The notes: generated by a model from the sequence alone, not told the origin. DNA of 64,000 nucleotides from Alistipes sp. ZOR0009 (GCF_000798815.1 NZ_JTLD01000033.1:62001-126000), one strand, 5' to 3'; positions 8,120-16,700 are shown, numbered from the stretch's first letter. Numbers and translations are program-made.

Positions 8120-8964
8120 AACAAATGAAGATGAGCATCAGGGAGAATTATGCCGAAGGTCGGTTTTATGGTAGCACTGCAAGCGCAATTACTCGCGTTT
8201 TTGACGATGCGGTTGCAGCCGAGCGTCCTTCTATTTGCTATTCGCTAAAAGATAAGGTGATTTGGGGCGGTGTTGTGCCCCATGCTGGCCATGTGTACTG
8301 CGCTCGCGAAGCTGTACATTTCTTCGAGATCGTAAAGGCAAGCGGAGTTTTGTTTGATACGGTCGTTCTTATCAATCCAAACCATACAGGTTACGGCGAT
8401 GCTGTTTCTATTGACAGCCATTCGCACTGGAAAACCCCTTTAGGGGTGGTTGAGGTTGATATGGAGCTTGCCAATTTGATGAATGTTCCTATTAGTGATG
8501 CCGCTCAGCGGTTGGAGCATTCTGCCGAAGTTGTTCTTCCGTTTATACAGCATTTTTTAGGCGATACGATTCGGCTTCTTCCTATCAACATGCGCGATCA
8601 GAGCTACAGAAGTGCCACCAATTTAGCCGCCGAACTTCGTTTAGCCGTTACGTCCTTACAGCGTAAGGTGCTGGTTGTCGCTTCTTCCGATTTTAACCAT
8701 TTTAAAAGGCCGCAGGTGGGCTATGAGCTCGACAGCTACGCCTTGGAGGCTCTTTTGAAGTTCGATCTTCAAGAATTTGAGCGCAGGGTGAAGGATAAGA
8801 AGGTTTCTATTTGCGGCTATGGAGCCATTATGGCGCTGCTGCAGTACGCCATGCTGGTTGACGAGCAGCCTAAGGTGGATGTGCTTCGGCGTGGGCACTC
8901 CGGCGAGGTGTTTCGCTCCGATGAGGTGGTCGATTATGTATCTTTGCTGGTTTACAGCGAATAA
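8113..8964 (+). CDS. amrB: AmmeMemoRadiSam system protein B (Memo-like)
   Basis: 283-residue protein of the Memo family, structurally related to extradiol-type dioxygenases. The putative metal ligands are visible: VPHAGH (H57), NPNHTG (H91), SSDFNHF (H196) and ICGYGAI (C234), matching the His-His-Cys/His pocket of human MEMO1. The ATG at 8113 overlaps the amrS stop by seven bases. ATGs at 8125 and 8131 (MSIRENYAEGRFYG) are equally plausible and fit the family N-terminus better. This is the last gene of the amr operon; no strong terminator is visible before the next gene at 9059. Confidence 0.92.
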   Translation: MVKQMKMSIRENYAEGRFYGSTASAITRVFDDAVAAERPSICYSLKDKVIWGGVVPHAGHVYCAREAVHFFEIVKASGVLFDTVVLINPNHTGYGDAVSIDSHSHWKTPLGVVEVDMELANLMNVPISDAAQRLEHSAEVVLPFIQHFLGDTIRLLPINMRDQSYRSATNLAAELRLAVTSLQRKVLVVASSDFNHFKRPQVGYELDSYALEALLKFDLQEFERRVKDKKVSICGYGAIMALLQYAMLVDEQPKVDVLRRGHSGEVFRSDEVVDYVSLLVYSE

Positions 8965-9058
8965 CATTCAAACTATTTATGGAGATTTCGGGAATGTTGT
9001 AACTTAGTAGCTAATATTTTTTATTTCTTGCAGGTTACTTTTTTTGAAATCGTTGTAG

Positions 9059-10195
9059 ATGGATAGTTTAATGGACAACAATAGGCACTTTAGTGGTTGC
9101 AACCAGCTGGGAAGCTTGTCGTGGTTGGCTGTTCTTACTGATTTTTTGGTAGGTGCTGGGCTGTTTTTGCTGCTGGGGATTTTCTCTGGCGGTTTCTCAT
9201 TTACAAATATTTTTCTTTTTGCTGTTCTTGCGTTTGCTCTTCTTTGGACTTGGAGTAGGCTTAAGTGGTTTGCGATATTCTCGCGCCGAGCAGAAGGATT
9301 TAGATGGATTGCTACCCTTCTTGTGACGTTGTTTGTGCTGGCGCTGATGGCTGTTTTTTCGGTGGCTCCTAAGCTTCCTGCAATTTATCCAACACTTTTA
9401 CTCCTCTCTATACTGACTTTGCTGATGGCGCTTTGGCGTAGCCTCGTTTCTTTTAGACATGTCGCCCTGACGCTGTACAAAAGCCACTTTATAAGCTTCC
9501 TTACTGCCTTTATCCTGCTGTTTTTCTCTATTTGGGTTGACTCTATGGGGCAGCGGCTGCTTTGGGCTGGCGCCATTATGTCCGTTGTGGGCATCCCTTC
9601 CATAACTTGGCTGCTGGGACGATATCCTTTGCCCCGAAGGGGAACCGAACTGGTAAGTAGGCATCTACTTTTGGTGACGGCTATCTCGGGATTGGCCATT
9701 TTGGAGGTTGCTGCAGGGATAAGGCCCGCAGATATTCCCCGCTTGCTGCTCTTTTTGGAGGTGGCTGCCGTGGTGATGCTGCAGTGGAGAACTGTTGTTT
9801 GCTTGCTACGAGCCAATAGCGGCGACGAGGCTAACCATATTCGGATGGAGTATGGCTTTTACGTGGCCTACATCCCCCTAATCCTTTTTGTAGTGGGGGT
9901 GAAGTTTGGTGTTGGGAGGCTGGCCATACATGCTGGGGTTCAACCGATGTTTGTGCTGGCTATGGCTGCTGGTGTCGCCGGTTTGCTGCTAACGACTGGC
10001 GTTTTGGCATTTCTTTTTGGCAGCCTGCAGCAGCTGCTGGGCGTTTGGGCACGATTGGTTGGCGGGGTGCTGCTGCTGGCACTTGTCCCTTTCGTACTGT
10101 TTATCGGATTTGCGAGCATGGTGCATCTGCTGCTGTTGGTGCTGGCGCTGGTTGCCGTTGCCGACTGGCTTTTGTCCCGACGTGTGCGCCACTAG
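9059..10195 (+). CDS. polytopic membrane protein of unknown function
   Basis: 378 residues made almost entirely of about 11-12 hydrophobic segments separated by short loops with Arg/Lys (for example SRRAEGFRW near 81 and RYPLPRRGTEL near 190). No ATP-binding, transporter or enzyme motif is obvious. The segment RLAIHAGVQPMFVLAMAAG near 285 faintly recalls the histidine-bearing helix of NnrS-type haem-copper membrane proteins, and the length also fits that family, but the resemblance is too weak to name it. ATGs at 9059 and 9071 are both possible. It follows amrB by 94 bases and may be a separate unit. Confidence 0.7.
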   Translation: MDSLMDNNRHFSGCNQLGSLSWLAVLTDFLVGAGLFLLLGIFSGGFSFTNIFLFAVLAFALLWTWSRLKWFAIFSRRAEGFRWIATLLVTLFVLALMAVFSVAPKLPAIYPTLLLLSILTLLMALWRSLVSFRHVALTLYKSHFISFLTAFILLFFSIWVDSMGQRLLWAGAIMSVVGIPSITWLLGRYPLPRRGTELVSRHLLLVTAISGLAILEVAAGIRPADIPRLLLFLEVAAVVMLQWRTVVCLLRANSGDEANHIRMEYGFYVAYIPLILFVVGVKFGVGRLAIHAGVQPMFVLAMAAGVAGLLLTTGVLAFLFGSLQQLLGVWARLVGGVLLLALVPFVLFIGFASMVHLLLLVLALVAVADWLLSRRVRH

Positions 10196-10386
10196 CCGTC
10201 TTCTTTTTCCATCTTTCCCTTTTTTGGTAAGGTAAGCCTCGCGGTAAGGCTATGATTAGCCGATACGATGGCACTATTTATCCTTTTGGCAAGGTATCTG
10301 GCAATCCTGCTGACGGATGTATGCGCTTATTGAGGGTTAATTTACTTAAGAAATGCATTTTGCTACTCAACTTTCGGCTAAAGCGC
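10196..10386. other. intergenic interval, no gene seen
   Basis: About 190 bases with no ORF or terminator I can support. AGCCTCGCGGTAAGGCT near 10237 could form a small hairpin but lacks a T tract. Confidence 0.4.
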
Positions 10387-10394
10387 TACCTTTG
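10387..10394 (+). promoter_or_regulatory. Bacteroidota -7 element for the DUF3109 gene
   Basis: TACCTTTG matches TAnnTTTG, 17 bases before the ATG at 10412. A TTTG at 10359 is 24 bases upstream, wider than usual. Confidence 0.55.
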
Positions 10395-10411
10395 CGGAAA
10401 TTATTTTCCTT

Positions 10412-10996
10412 ATGATACAAATTGACAACGTCATACTCAGCTTAAACGTGTTTGAGAAGCAGTTTTGCTGCGATTTAACCAAGTGTCTCGGCGAATGCTG
10501 CGTTGATGGGGAGTCGGGGGCGCCTGTTGAGGAGGCCGAGATTGCCGAAATGGAGCGCGAGTACGAGAATTGGAAGCCTTACATGACTGCTGAGGGGATT
10601 GCGGCCGTTGAGGCGCAGGCTGTTGTTGTAAAAGATATTGAAGGGGAATGGACTACACCGCTTATCGAAGGCTGTGAGTGCGCCTACACCTACGAGGAGA
10701 ACGGAATAACCCTTTGCGCGATAGAAAAGGCGCATGCCGAAGGCAAAACAACCTTCCGTAAACCCGTTTCGTGCCACCTTTATCCAATTAGGGTGAAGAA
10801 TTTTTCGGGCGGATTGGTTGGTGTGAACTACGACCGTTGGCAAATTTGCGGTCCGGCTCGCATTTTAGGCGAAAAGCTTGGCCTTCCTGTTTACAAGTTC
10901 CTCAAGGAGCCCATTATCCGCAAGTTTGGTGAAGAGTTTTACCAAAAGATTGAGGAGGCGGCAGATATGCTTGCCCTGGAGGACGGCAATGAGTAG
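10412..10996 (+). CDS. DUF3109 family cysteine-rich protein
   Basis: 194-residue cytosolic protein with eight conserved-looking cysteines: FCCDLTKCLGECC (residues 18-30), EGCECAYTYEENGITLCAIE near 87-106, SCHLYPIRV near 119 and QICGP near 143. This pattern, with CHLYPIR, is that of DUF3109, a Bacteroidota family related to the YkgJ-type CxxxCxxC metal or Fe-S cluster proteins. Function unknown; bound metal is a family inference. Acidic and soluble, with no signal peptide. It has its own promoter element and is followed by a terminator at 11045. Confidence 0.82.
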   Translation: MIQIDNVILSLNVFEKQFCCDLTKCLGECCVDGESGAPVEEAEIAEMEREYENWKPYMTAEGIAAVEAQAVVVKDIEGEWTTPLIEGCECAYTYEENGITLCAIEKAHAEGKTTFRKPVSCHLYPIRVKNFSGGLVGVNYDRWQICGPARILGEKLGLPVYKFLKEPIIRKFGEEFYQKIEEAADMLALEDGNE

Positions 10997-11044
10997 CTTT
11001 CTTTCAATTTAAAGCTGATTTCAACATATTTCATTATAATTATT

Positions 11045-11080
11045 AAAACAATCCTCGAATTCTCGGGGATTGTTTATTTT
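11045..11080 (+). terminator. intrinsic terminator after the DUF3109 gene
   Basis: AAACAATCC TCGA pairs with TCGG GGATTGTTT, followed by ATTTT. Confidence 0.85.
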
Positions 11081-11104
11081 AGGGCAACCATAAACTAATA
11101 GAAA

Positions 11105-12478
11105 ATGAGTAATATTAAATCTTATATTGACGAGAATAAGGAGCGCATTCTTGACGAACTTTTCGGACTAATTCGCATTCCTTCGATTTCTTCGCAGACC
11201 GACCACAAGGCAGACATGCTTAAAGCTGCCGACTACATTAAGGAAGCCATCCTTAAAGCGGGAGCTGATAGGGCAGAGGTTATCCCTTCTGACGGTAACC
11301 CTGTTGTATTTGGCGAAAAGATTGTTGATCCTGCCGCTCCAACCGTGCTTATTTACGCGCACTACGACGTTATGCCGGTTGATCCTATTGAGTTGTGGAC
11401 TTCAAATCCGTTTGAACCCGTAATCCGCGATGGTAAGATTTACGCCCGTGGCGCTAACGACGATAAGGGGCAGATGTTTATCCAGCTAAAGGCTTTTGAA
11501 TACCTTGTAAAGACTGGACAGCTGAAGACCAACGTTAAGTTTATGATTGAGGGTGAGGAGGAGATCGGCTCGCCTAGCCTTGAGGCTTGGGCAAAGAAGC
11601 ATAAGGAGCTTGTTGCTGCCGATGTTATCCTAGTGTCTGACACTGGTATGATTGCCGAAGACGTTCCTACCATTACCCAAGGGCTCCGCGGCTTGGCCTA
11701 CATGGAGGTTGAGGTAACAGGTCCTAACCGCGACCTACACTCTGGCCTTTTTGGAGGTGCAGTTGCCAATCCTATCAACGTGCTTGCAAAGATGATTGCT
11801 TCGTGCATCGATGATAACGGCCATATCACCATTCCTGGCTTCTACGACGACGTTCTTGAGGTATCGGCCGAAGATCGCGCCATGCTAGCTAAGGCTCCTT
11901 TCGATTTGGAGACCTACAAGAAGGCGTTGGATATCGAGGAGGTAGAGGGCGAGGCTGGTTTTTCGACCAACGAGCGCACCGGTATCCGTCCATCGCTTGA
12001 TGTTAACGGAATATGGGGCGGTTATACCGGCGAGGGATCTAAAACGGTTACTCCAAGCAAGGCTTTTGCCAAGATATCGATGCGCTTGGTGCCCGATCAG
12101 GATTACCACAAGATTTCGGATCTATTTAAGGCGCACTTCGAGGCCATTGCTCCAAAGAGCGTGAAGGTTAAGGTTACCGCGCATCACGGTGGTTACCCTT
12201 ACGTTGCTCCAAGTAACCATCCGGGCTACATTGCGGCATCGAAGGCATACGTTGATTCGTACGGCGAGCTACCTATTCCTGTACGTAGCGGCGGTAGTAT
12301 TCCAATCATCACCACCTTCGAAAAGGTGCTGGGCCTTAAGTCTATTTTAATGGGCTTTGGCTTGGAGTCGGATGCCATCCACTCGCCAAACGAAAACTTC
12401 TCTGTTAGCCGCCTATTTAAGGGTATTGAAACGGTTAGCTACTTTTACTCGCACTTTAACGAGGAGATGAAGAAGTAG
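11105..12478 (+). CDS. M20-family metallopeptidase (dipeptidase)
   Basis: 457-residue zinc dipeptidase of the M20A/PepV-CNDP-like group. Metal and catalytic signatures are YAHYDVMPVD (H86, D88), ARGANDDKGQ (bridging Asp 119/120) and EGEEEIGSPS (catalytic and metal glutamates around 149-154). Another metal residue lies in VSDTGM near 178, and the last His in SDAIHSPNE near 432. The lid or dimerisation domain sits between, with DLHSGLFGG near 216. It likely cleaves dipeptides in the cytosol; no signal peptide is present. The same family is annotated as dipeptidase or carnosinase-like across Bacteroidota. Terminator at 12506. Confidence 0.92.
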   Translation: MSNIKSYIDENKERILDELFGLIRIPSISSQTDHKADMLKAADYIKEAILKAGADRAEVIPSDGNPVVFGEKIVDPAAPTVLIYAHYDVMPVDPIELWTSNPFEPVIRDGKIYARGANDDKGQMFIQLKAFEYLVKTGQLKTNVKFMIEGEEEIGSPSLEAWAKKHKELVAADVILVSDTGMIAEDVPTITQGLRGLAYMEVEVTGPNRDLHSGLFGGAVANPINVLAKMIASCIDDNGHITIPGFYDDVLEVSAEDRAMLAKAPFDLETYKKALDIEEVEGEAGFSTNERTGIRPSLDVNGIWGGYTGEGSKTVTPSKAFAKISMRLVPDQDYHKISDLFKAHFEAIAPKSVKVKVTAHHGGYPYVAPSNHPGYIAASKAYVDSYGELPIPVRSGGSIPIITTFEKVLGLKSILMGFGLESDAIHSPNENFSVSRLFKGIETVSYFYSHFNEEMKK

Positions 12479-12505
12479 AATAAAATACTTGTAATATTCG
12501 CAGAT

Positions 12506-12544
12506 AAGGCCGTTCTCCCTACGAGGACGGCCTTGTTTGTTTTC
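12506..12544 (+). terminator. intrinsic terminator of the M20 peptidase gene
   Basis: AAGGCCGT pairs with ACGGCCTT across a 13-base loop, followed by GTTTGTTTT. Confidence 0.9.
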
Positions 12545-12647
12545 GGTTGGATATCCTACTATGGCGATACTTGCATTGTAGAGCGCGTTACTACCGCTAT
12601 AAAGGTTGCTTGATGTTGCACAAAGGTGACTTGCGGCTTTACGGACG
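12545..12647. other. intergenic DNA before repeat array 2
   Basis: About 100 bases without a gene. Fragments such as AAAGGTTGCTTG and AAAGGTGACTTG, 22 bases apart, may be decayed outer units of the array that follows. Confidence 0.35.
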
Positions 12648-12993
12648 CCAATAATTGGTAAACAAGAGGCATTAATCGCTTTATTGAGGCCATTAATTGT
12701 TGTATTGAAGCCAATAATTTGGAAACTGATGGCATTAATTGCGTTATTGACGCCAATAATTGTTGTATTGACGGCATTAATTGCTTTATTGAAGCCATTA
12801 ATTGGAAATCAGATGGCATTAATTGCTTTACGGACGGCAATAATTGGAAATCAAACGGCATTAATTACGTTACGGATGGCATTAATTGGAAATCAAATGG
12901 CATTAATTACCGTTACGGACGCAATTAATTGCCTATCAAGTGGCATTAATTGCTGTATAGACGCCGTTAATTGGTAGTCGAGCCGCATTAATT
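12648..12993. repeat. repeat array 2: 17 units of 21 bp with an ATTAAT dyad core
   Basis: The core ATTAAT (or AATAAT, GTTAAT) recurs at 12650, 12671, 12692, 12713, 12734, 12755, 12776, 12797, 12818, 12839, 12860, 12881, 12902, 12924, 12945, 12966 and 12987. Every step is 21 bases except one of 22. The common unit is GGCATTAATTGC, a near-palindrome, followed by one of three tails: CTTTATTGA, TTGTATTGA or GAAATCARA. Reading frames on both strands are open through most of it because the period is a multiple of three, so ORFs giving heptads such as QLMPSIQ are expected by chance. It lies between convergent genes, the M20 peptidase and the YgbA-like gene. It has the same period as array 1 but an unrelated sequence. 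Confidence 0.95.
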
Positions 12994-13071
12994 ACTATCA
13001 AGAAGGTACTTGTATTAGGGTAAGCATCTTCCGATTGATGGCGAAGGACGCTTGTTGAGGGCGGAGATGTA

Positions 13072-13386
13072 TTACTGGCTGTTGGATGATCGTAGTGAGT
13101 CGATCAAATGGCGTATGGCGGCGATTGGATGGCTAAAAAGCATTCGTGGTCCGGCATAGCGCATCACGTTTCTTATTTCTTGGCGCATGGACGGCTTGTA
13201 GCAGTGAATGGGGCATTTTGCGCACACGGGCTTTGCCTCCCCAAACTTGCAGCGTGCTACCCTTTCGAGCGCGTACTGCCTTAACGCGCTACAGCTTTGG
13301 CAAAGTTCCCCGTTGGGCTCGTGCTTTGCCTTGCAGTACATGGCTATCATCTTTACGATTGTTCTTTTTTCGCGTTCTATCCTCAT
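13072..13386 (-). CDS. YgbA-like (nitrous oxide-stimulated promoter family) protein
   Basis: 104-residue protein with the YgbA_NO (PF11756-like) layout: MIAMYCKAKH near 13-22, LCQSCSALRQYALERVARCKFG near 28-49, KPVCAKCPIHCYKP near 52-65, then RQEIRNVMRYAGPRMLFSHP near 68-87. Seven cysteines suggest metal or Fe-S binding. E. coli ygbA is induced by nitric oxide through NsrR and has been linked to nitrosative stress recovery. The family call rests on the cysteine pattern and the RYAGPRML motif. It lies downstream of pyrF on the same strand but a terminator at 13395 separates them. Confidence 0.85.
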   Translation of the reverse strand: MRIEREKRTIVKMIAMYCKAKHEPNGELCQSCSALRQYALERVARCKFGEAKPVCAKCPIHCYKPSMRQEIRNVMRYAGPRMLFSHPIAAIRHLIDSLRSSNSQ

Positions 13387-13394
13387 TTGTAAGG

Positions 13395-13426
13395 GTAAAA
13401 TAAAAGGTGCGATACATTCGCACCTT
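13395..13426 (-). terminator. intrinsic terminator of pyrF
   Basis: AAGGTGCGA pairs with TCGCACCTT (13404-13426); on the minus strand it is followed by TTTTATTTTA. Confidence 0.88.
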
Positions 13427-13459
13427 AATTATAGTGATTTGCTGGATACTTTTTAAAAC

Positions 13460-14290
13460 TTATAGTCCCCTATTTTTTAGGAGTACGTCCATTTCGTCTC
13501 TAACCTCCTTGGCTGCGAGTGCGGCGGCCTCGGCAAATCGGGTGGAGCTGTCGGCATAGATGATGGCTCGCGAGCTATTTACGAGAAGTCCGCAGGTATC
13601 GTTCATTCCATACTTGGCAACCTCGCTAAGGCTTCCACCTTGTGCGCCGACACCGGGCACTAGCAGGAAGTGGTTGGGAACAATTTTGCGGACGTCGGTA
13701 AGCATTTCGGCCTTGGTGGCGCCAACCACGTACATGATGTTGTTTACGGAGCCTGTTTGGGCTGTTTTTAGCAGCACCTCCTCGTATAGCTTGCGTCCGG
13801 TGGCGGCATTTACCATCATTTGGTAGTCGAATGCCGAGGGGTTGGAGGTTAGCGCAAGGATGATGCTCCATTTGTCGTTATACTTGAGGAATGGCGTCAT
13901 GGTATCGTCGCCCATATAGGGAGAAAGCGTTACTGCATCGAATCCAAAACCTTCAAAGAATGCCTTAGCGTACATTTCGGAGGTATTGCCGATATCACCA
14001 CGCTTGGCATCGGCGATAATAAACATCTCGGGGTAGCTTTCGCGGATGTAGCTAACGATTTTTTCTAAGCTTCTCCATCCTGAAATACCCATCGACTCGT
14101 AAAATGCCAAGTTGGGCTTGTAGCTTACCGCGTATTGGGCGGTAGCATCAACAATGGCCTTGTTAAATTCGAAGATGGGGAACTCCGTGTTGAGGAGGTG
14201 TTGAGGAATTTTGGATATGTCGCTGTCTAGGCCAACGCAAAGAAAGCTTCGCTTTTTTTGAATCTGCTCAAAGAGCTGCTGTGCATTCAT
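13460..14290 (-). CDS. pyrF: orotidine 5'-phosphate decarboxylase, type 2
   Basis: Decarboxylates OMP to UMP, the last step of pyrimidine synthesis. At 276 residues it belongs to the longer type 2 (PyrF2) group. Motifs are [13 protein letters not shown] near 17-29, [10 protein letters not shown] near 56-65 and [20 protein letters not shown] at about 90-109, the last carrying the catalytic Asp-x-Lys-x-x-Asp cluster. [12 protein letters not shown] and [11 protein letters not shown] complete the phosphate-binding loops. It follows prfA on the minus strand, but a hairpin with a T tract at 14314-14345 lies between, so it may be partly uncoupled. Confidence 0.93.
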   Translation of the reverse strand: MNAQQLFEQIQKKRSFLCVGLDSDISKIPQHLLNTEFPIFEFNKAIVDATAQYAVSYKPNLAFYESMGISGWRSLEKIVSYIRESYPEMFIIADAKRGDIGNTSEMYAKAFFEGFGFDAVTLSPYMGDDTMTPFLKYNDKWSIILALTSNPSAFDYQMMVNAATGRKLYEEVLLKTAQTGSVNNIMYVVGATKAEMLTDVRKIVPNHFLLVPGVGAQGGSLSEVAKYGMNDTCGLLVNSSRAIIYADSSTRFAEAAALAAKEVRDEMDVLLKNRGL

Positions 14291-14313
14291 ATTTGGATGA
14301 TGTTGGGTTTTTA

Positions 14314-14345
14314 CAATAAAAGAGCGGACATAAAAATATCCGCTC
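14314..14345 (-). terminator. terminator between prfA and pyrF
   Basis: GAGCGGA (14322) pairs with TCCGCTC (14339), followed on the minus strand by TTTTATTGT. Confidence 0.8.
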
Positions 14346-14356
14346 CAATTATTATA

Positions 14357-15445
14357 CTAGCTGAGTTCGCTTTCTTTAAGTCTTTCAGAATTTTCGGTAA
14401 ACTGTAGCTTATCGATAAGATCCTGAATTTCGCCATCCATAAACGCCGGTAGGTTGTACACGGTGTAGTTGATGCGGTGATCGGTGATACGACCTTGAGG
14501 GTAGTTGTAGGTGCGAATCTTTGCAGAGCGGTCGCCCGTAGATACAAGGGTTTTACGTTGCTTTGCAATTTCGTCCATGTGCTTTTGGTACTCCATATTG
14601 TAGATACGGGTACGGAGCTCGTTAAGGGCCTTCTCAAAGTTCTTGATTTGCGACTTTTCGTCCTGACATTGAACAACGATGCCAGTAGGTGCGTGGGTAA
14701 GGCGTACCGCCGAGTAGGTGGTATTTACCGATTGCCCTCCAGGACCTGAAGAGCAGTAGGTGTCCTTACGAATATCGTTCATGTTGATTTGAACATCAAC
14801 CTCGTCGGCTTCGGGAAGAACGGCAACGGTGGCCGCAGAGGTGTGGACACGTCCCTGTGTTTCGGTTTGTGGTACGCGTTGTACGCGGTGAACGCCCGAT
14901 TCGTACTTTAGGGTTCCGTATACCTTATCGCCAGAAACCTTTAGCACGATTTCCTTGTAGCCACCAGCAGTTCCTTCGGAGTAGCTGGTAACTTCGGTGC
15001 GCCAACCCTTTTTTTCGAAGTACTTGCTGTACATGCGGTAGAGGTCTCCTGCAAAGATTGCGGCCTCATCACCACCAGTACCGCCACGAATTTCGAGGAT
15101 GGCGTCCTTTGCATCTTGAGGGTCGGATGGAATAAGCATGAACTTGATGCTATCTTCGAGTTCGGTTTGCTCAGCCTCTAGCCCGTCGATTTCCATCTTT
15201 GCCATTTCGCGCATCTCATCATCCTTTTCGGTGGCAAGCACCTCTCTGTTGAATGAAAGATTGCTGATTACATTTTTATATCGTTCGTATGCGGCAACAA
15301 CTGGTTCAAGATCGCGGTATTCCTTGTTGAGGGCAATAAATTTCTTCATGTCGGAAATTACATCCGGGTCGGTAATTTGTTGTCCAATCTCTTCGAACTT
15401 AATCTTGATAAACTCCAGTCGGCTCAGGAAAGAATTCTCTGACAT
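14357..15445 (-). CDS. prfA: peptide chain release factor 1
   Basis: Class I release factor that reads UAA and UAG and triggers peptide release. The 362-residue length fits RF1. The catalytic GGQ is at 236-238 in SSGPGGQSVNTTYSAVRLTH. The codon-recognition tripeptide position, in RVPQTETQGRVHTSAAT, reads PQT (192-194), which fits the RF1 PxT pattern and not the SPF of RF2. HRVQRVP and REIRGGTGGDEA-like segments (EIRGGTGGDEAAIF near 118-131) are standard. The start is an ATG at 15445 with a TAAATTTG element just upstream on the minus strand. Followed by its own terminator and then pyrF. Confidence 0.95.
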   Translation of the reverse strand: MSENSFLSRLEFIKIKFEEIGQQITDPDVISDMKKFIALNKEYRDLEPVVAAYERYKNVISNLSFNREVLATEKDDEMREMAKMEIDGLEAEQTELEDSIKFMLIPSDPQDAKDAILEIRGGTGGDEAAIFAGDLYRMYSKYFEKKGWRTEVTSYSEGTAGGYKEIVLKVSGDKVYGTLKYESGVHRVQRVPQTETQGRVHTSAATVAVLPEADEVDVQINMNDIRKDTYCSSGPGGQSVNTTYSAVRLTHAPTGIVVQCQDEKSQIKNFEKALNELRTRIYNMEYQKHMDEIAKQRKTLVSTGDRSAKIRTYNYPQGRITDHRINYTVYNLPAFMDGEIQDLIDKLQFTENSERLKESELS

Positions 15446-15473
15446 AGTATTATCTTCTTCGTATAATTGGGTG

Positions 15474-15481
15474 CAAATTTA
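15474..15481 (-). promoter_or_regulatory. Bacteroidota -7 element for prfA
   Basis: On the minus strand this reads TAAATTTG, matching TAnnTTTG, 28 bases before the prfA ATG. Confidence 0.5.
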
Positions 15482-15581
15482 CAACTTTCCCCCAAATTGC
15501 CGAATATATGGCAGAAATCTCTACTAATTAGAACTTAATGTTTCAGAAAAGGCAATGTAGGGGCGGAGGGTTGATGGAAAT

Positions 15582-15615
15582 AAAAATCCCCAACCGGTTT
15601 ATGGTTGGGGATTTT
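15582..15615 (-). terminator. terminator of the alkaline phosphatase gene
   Basis: AAAATCCCCAACC pairs with GGTTGGGGATTTT, 12 bases after the stop at 15627 on the minus strand. Confidence 0.9.
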
Positions 15616-15626
15616 GCTATGTGGTG

Positions 15627-16700
15627 CTATTTTTTCCAGCCTTTAAGCTTTAAAATTTTGTGGAAGATCTCGTAGTTTTCGTAGATTCCTTGGAAGGTTT
15701 CGGCTCCAGGACCGTAGGCAAATACGGGAATTAGGGTTCCGCTGTGCGCGCCAGTAGAGTACTTAACGGTGTAGTCGCCGTATTCCTCGCTTAGGCTGTT
15801 CGTTTCGACAGGAGGAAGGGTAACTCCGCCTGTTTCGTGGTCGGCAAAAACGAGCACAAGGGTGTTTTTATCCTTTTTTGCAAAATCTAGAGCAACTCCA
15901 ATGGTTTTGTCGAAATCGGCCATTTCGGCTCTAAGCATTTCAGTGTCGTTACCATGGCAAGCCCAGTCTATTTGCGAGCCTTCAACCATCATTACAAAGC
16001 CCTTTTTGTTTTCGTTTAAAAGGTTGATGGTTTTTTCTACTGCACGGGGCAGGTAGTTTCCTCTGTCCTTATTGGCAGCCTTCATGTGGTCGTCGGCAAG
16101 AATAACCATCGACTTTTTGTTTTGAGAGGCGAAGTAGGAGCTGGTATCGGTGTATACGGAGTATCCTCTGTCTTTTACTTTTTGGATAAGATCCTTGCCG
16201 TCTTTTCTTTTTGCGAAGTACTTCATGCCTCCACCAACAAGCAAGTCGATATTGGCGTTGGCAATATCGTTGGCAATCTCTTCGCCCATGCTACGATTGG
16301 GCTGATGTGCCGAGAAGGCCGCAGGAGTGGCGTGCGTTAGAGCGCAGGTTACTACGATACCTGTCGCTGCGTTGTTTTTCTGGGCAACCTCCATGAGGTT
16401 TGGCTTGATGGTTTTGTTCACATCAACGCCAACGGCTCCATTGTAGGTTTTCTCTCCAATGCCAAATGCGCTACCGCCAGCTGCCGAGTCGGTGATTTTT
16501 CCATCGGCACAGTAGGTTTTGATAGAGCCTATGCTGTTAAAGCGCTCGAAGTTGGATGCTCCCTTGGTGTCTAGAATTCTAAGGGCGACGGTGTTGTATC
16601 CCATTCCATCGCCTATCATGATGATAACGTTTTTAGGCGCTTTTTGAGCTTGAGCTGCAATTGCTCCTAATGCGAGGATGGCAACGAGTATTCTTCTCAT
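15627..16700 (-). CDS. secreted alkaline phosphatase (PhoA family)
   Basis: Hydrolyses phosphomonoesters in the periplasm. The ATG at 16700 opens a signal peptide, MRRILVAILALGAIAAQAQ; an upstream TTG at 16721 is less likely because it would bury the signal. Motifs are IMIGDGMGYN (metal-binding Asp, residues about 27-36), TDSAAGGSAFGIG with the phosphorylated Ser, THATPAAFSAH, VMMVEGSQIDWACHGND and VFADHETGG. About 357 residues, a compact Bacteroidota type. The last His lies in STGAHSGTLIPVFAYGPGA. It is a single-gene unit with a terminator at 15582. No pho-box was recognised. Confidence 0.93.
   Translation of the reverse strand: MRRILVAILALGAIAAQAQKAPKNVIIMIGDGMGYNTVALRILDTKGASNFERFNSIGSIKTYCADGKITDSAAGGSAFGIGEKTYNGAVGVDVNKTIKPNLMEVAQKNNAATGIVVTCALTHATPAAFSAHQPNRSMGEEIANDIANANIDLLVGGGMKYFAKRKDGKDLIQKVKDRGYSVYTDTSSYFASQNKKSMVILADDHMKAANKDRGNYLPRAVEKTINLLNENKKGFVMMVEGSQIDWACHGNDTEMLRAEMADFDKTIGVALDFAKKDKNTLVLVFADHETGGVTLPPVETNSLSEEYGDYTVKYSTGAHSGTLIPVFAYGPGAETFQGIYENYEIFHKILKLKGWKK

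Noticed and set aside
12559-12977. Heptad-repeat ORFs (for example QLMPSIQ) on both strands of array 2
   Set aside because: Same artefact of a 21-bp repeat; no ribosome site or conserved N-terminus.
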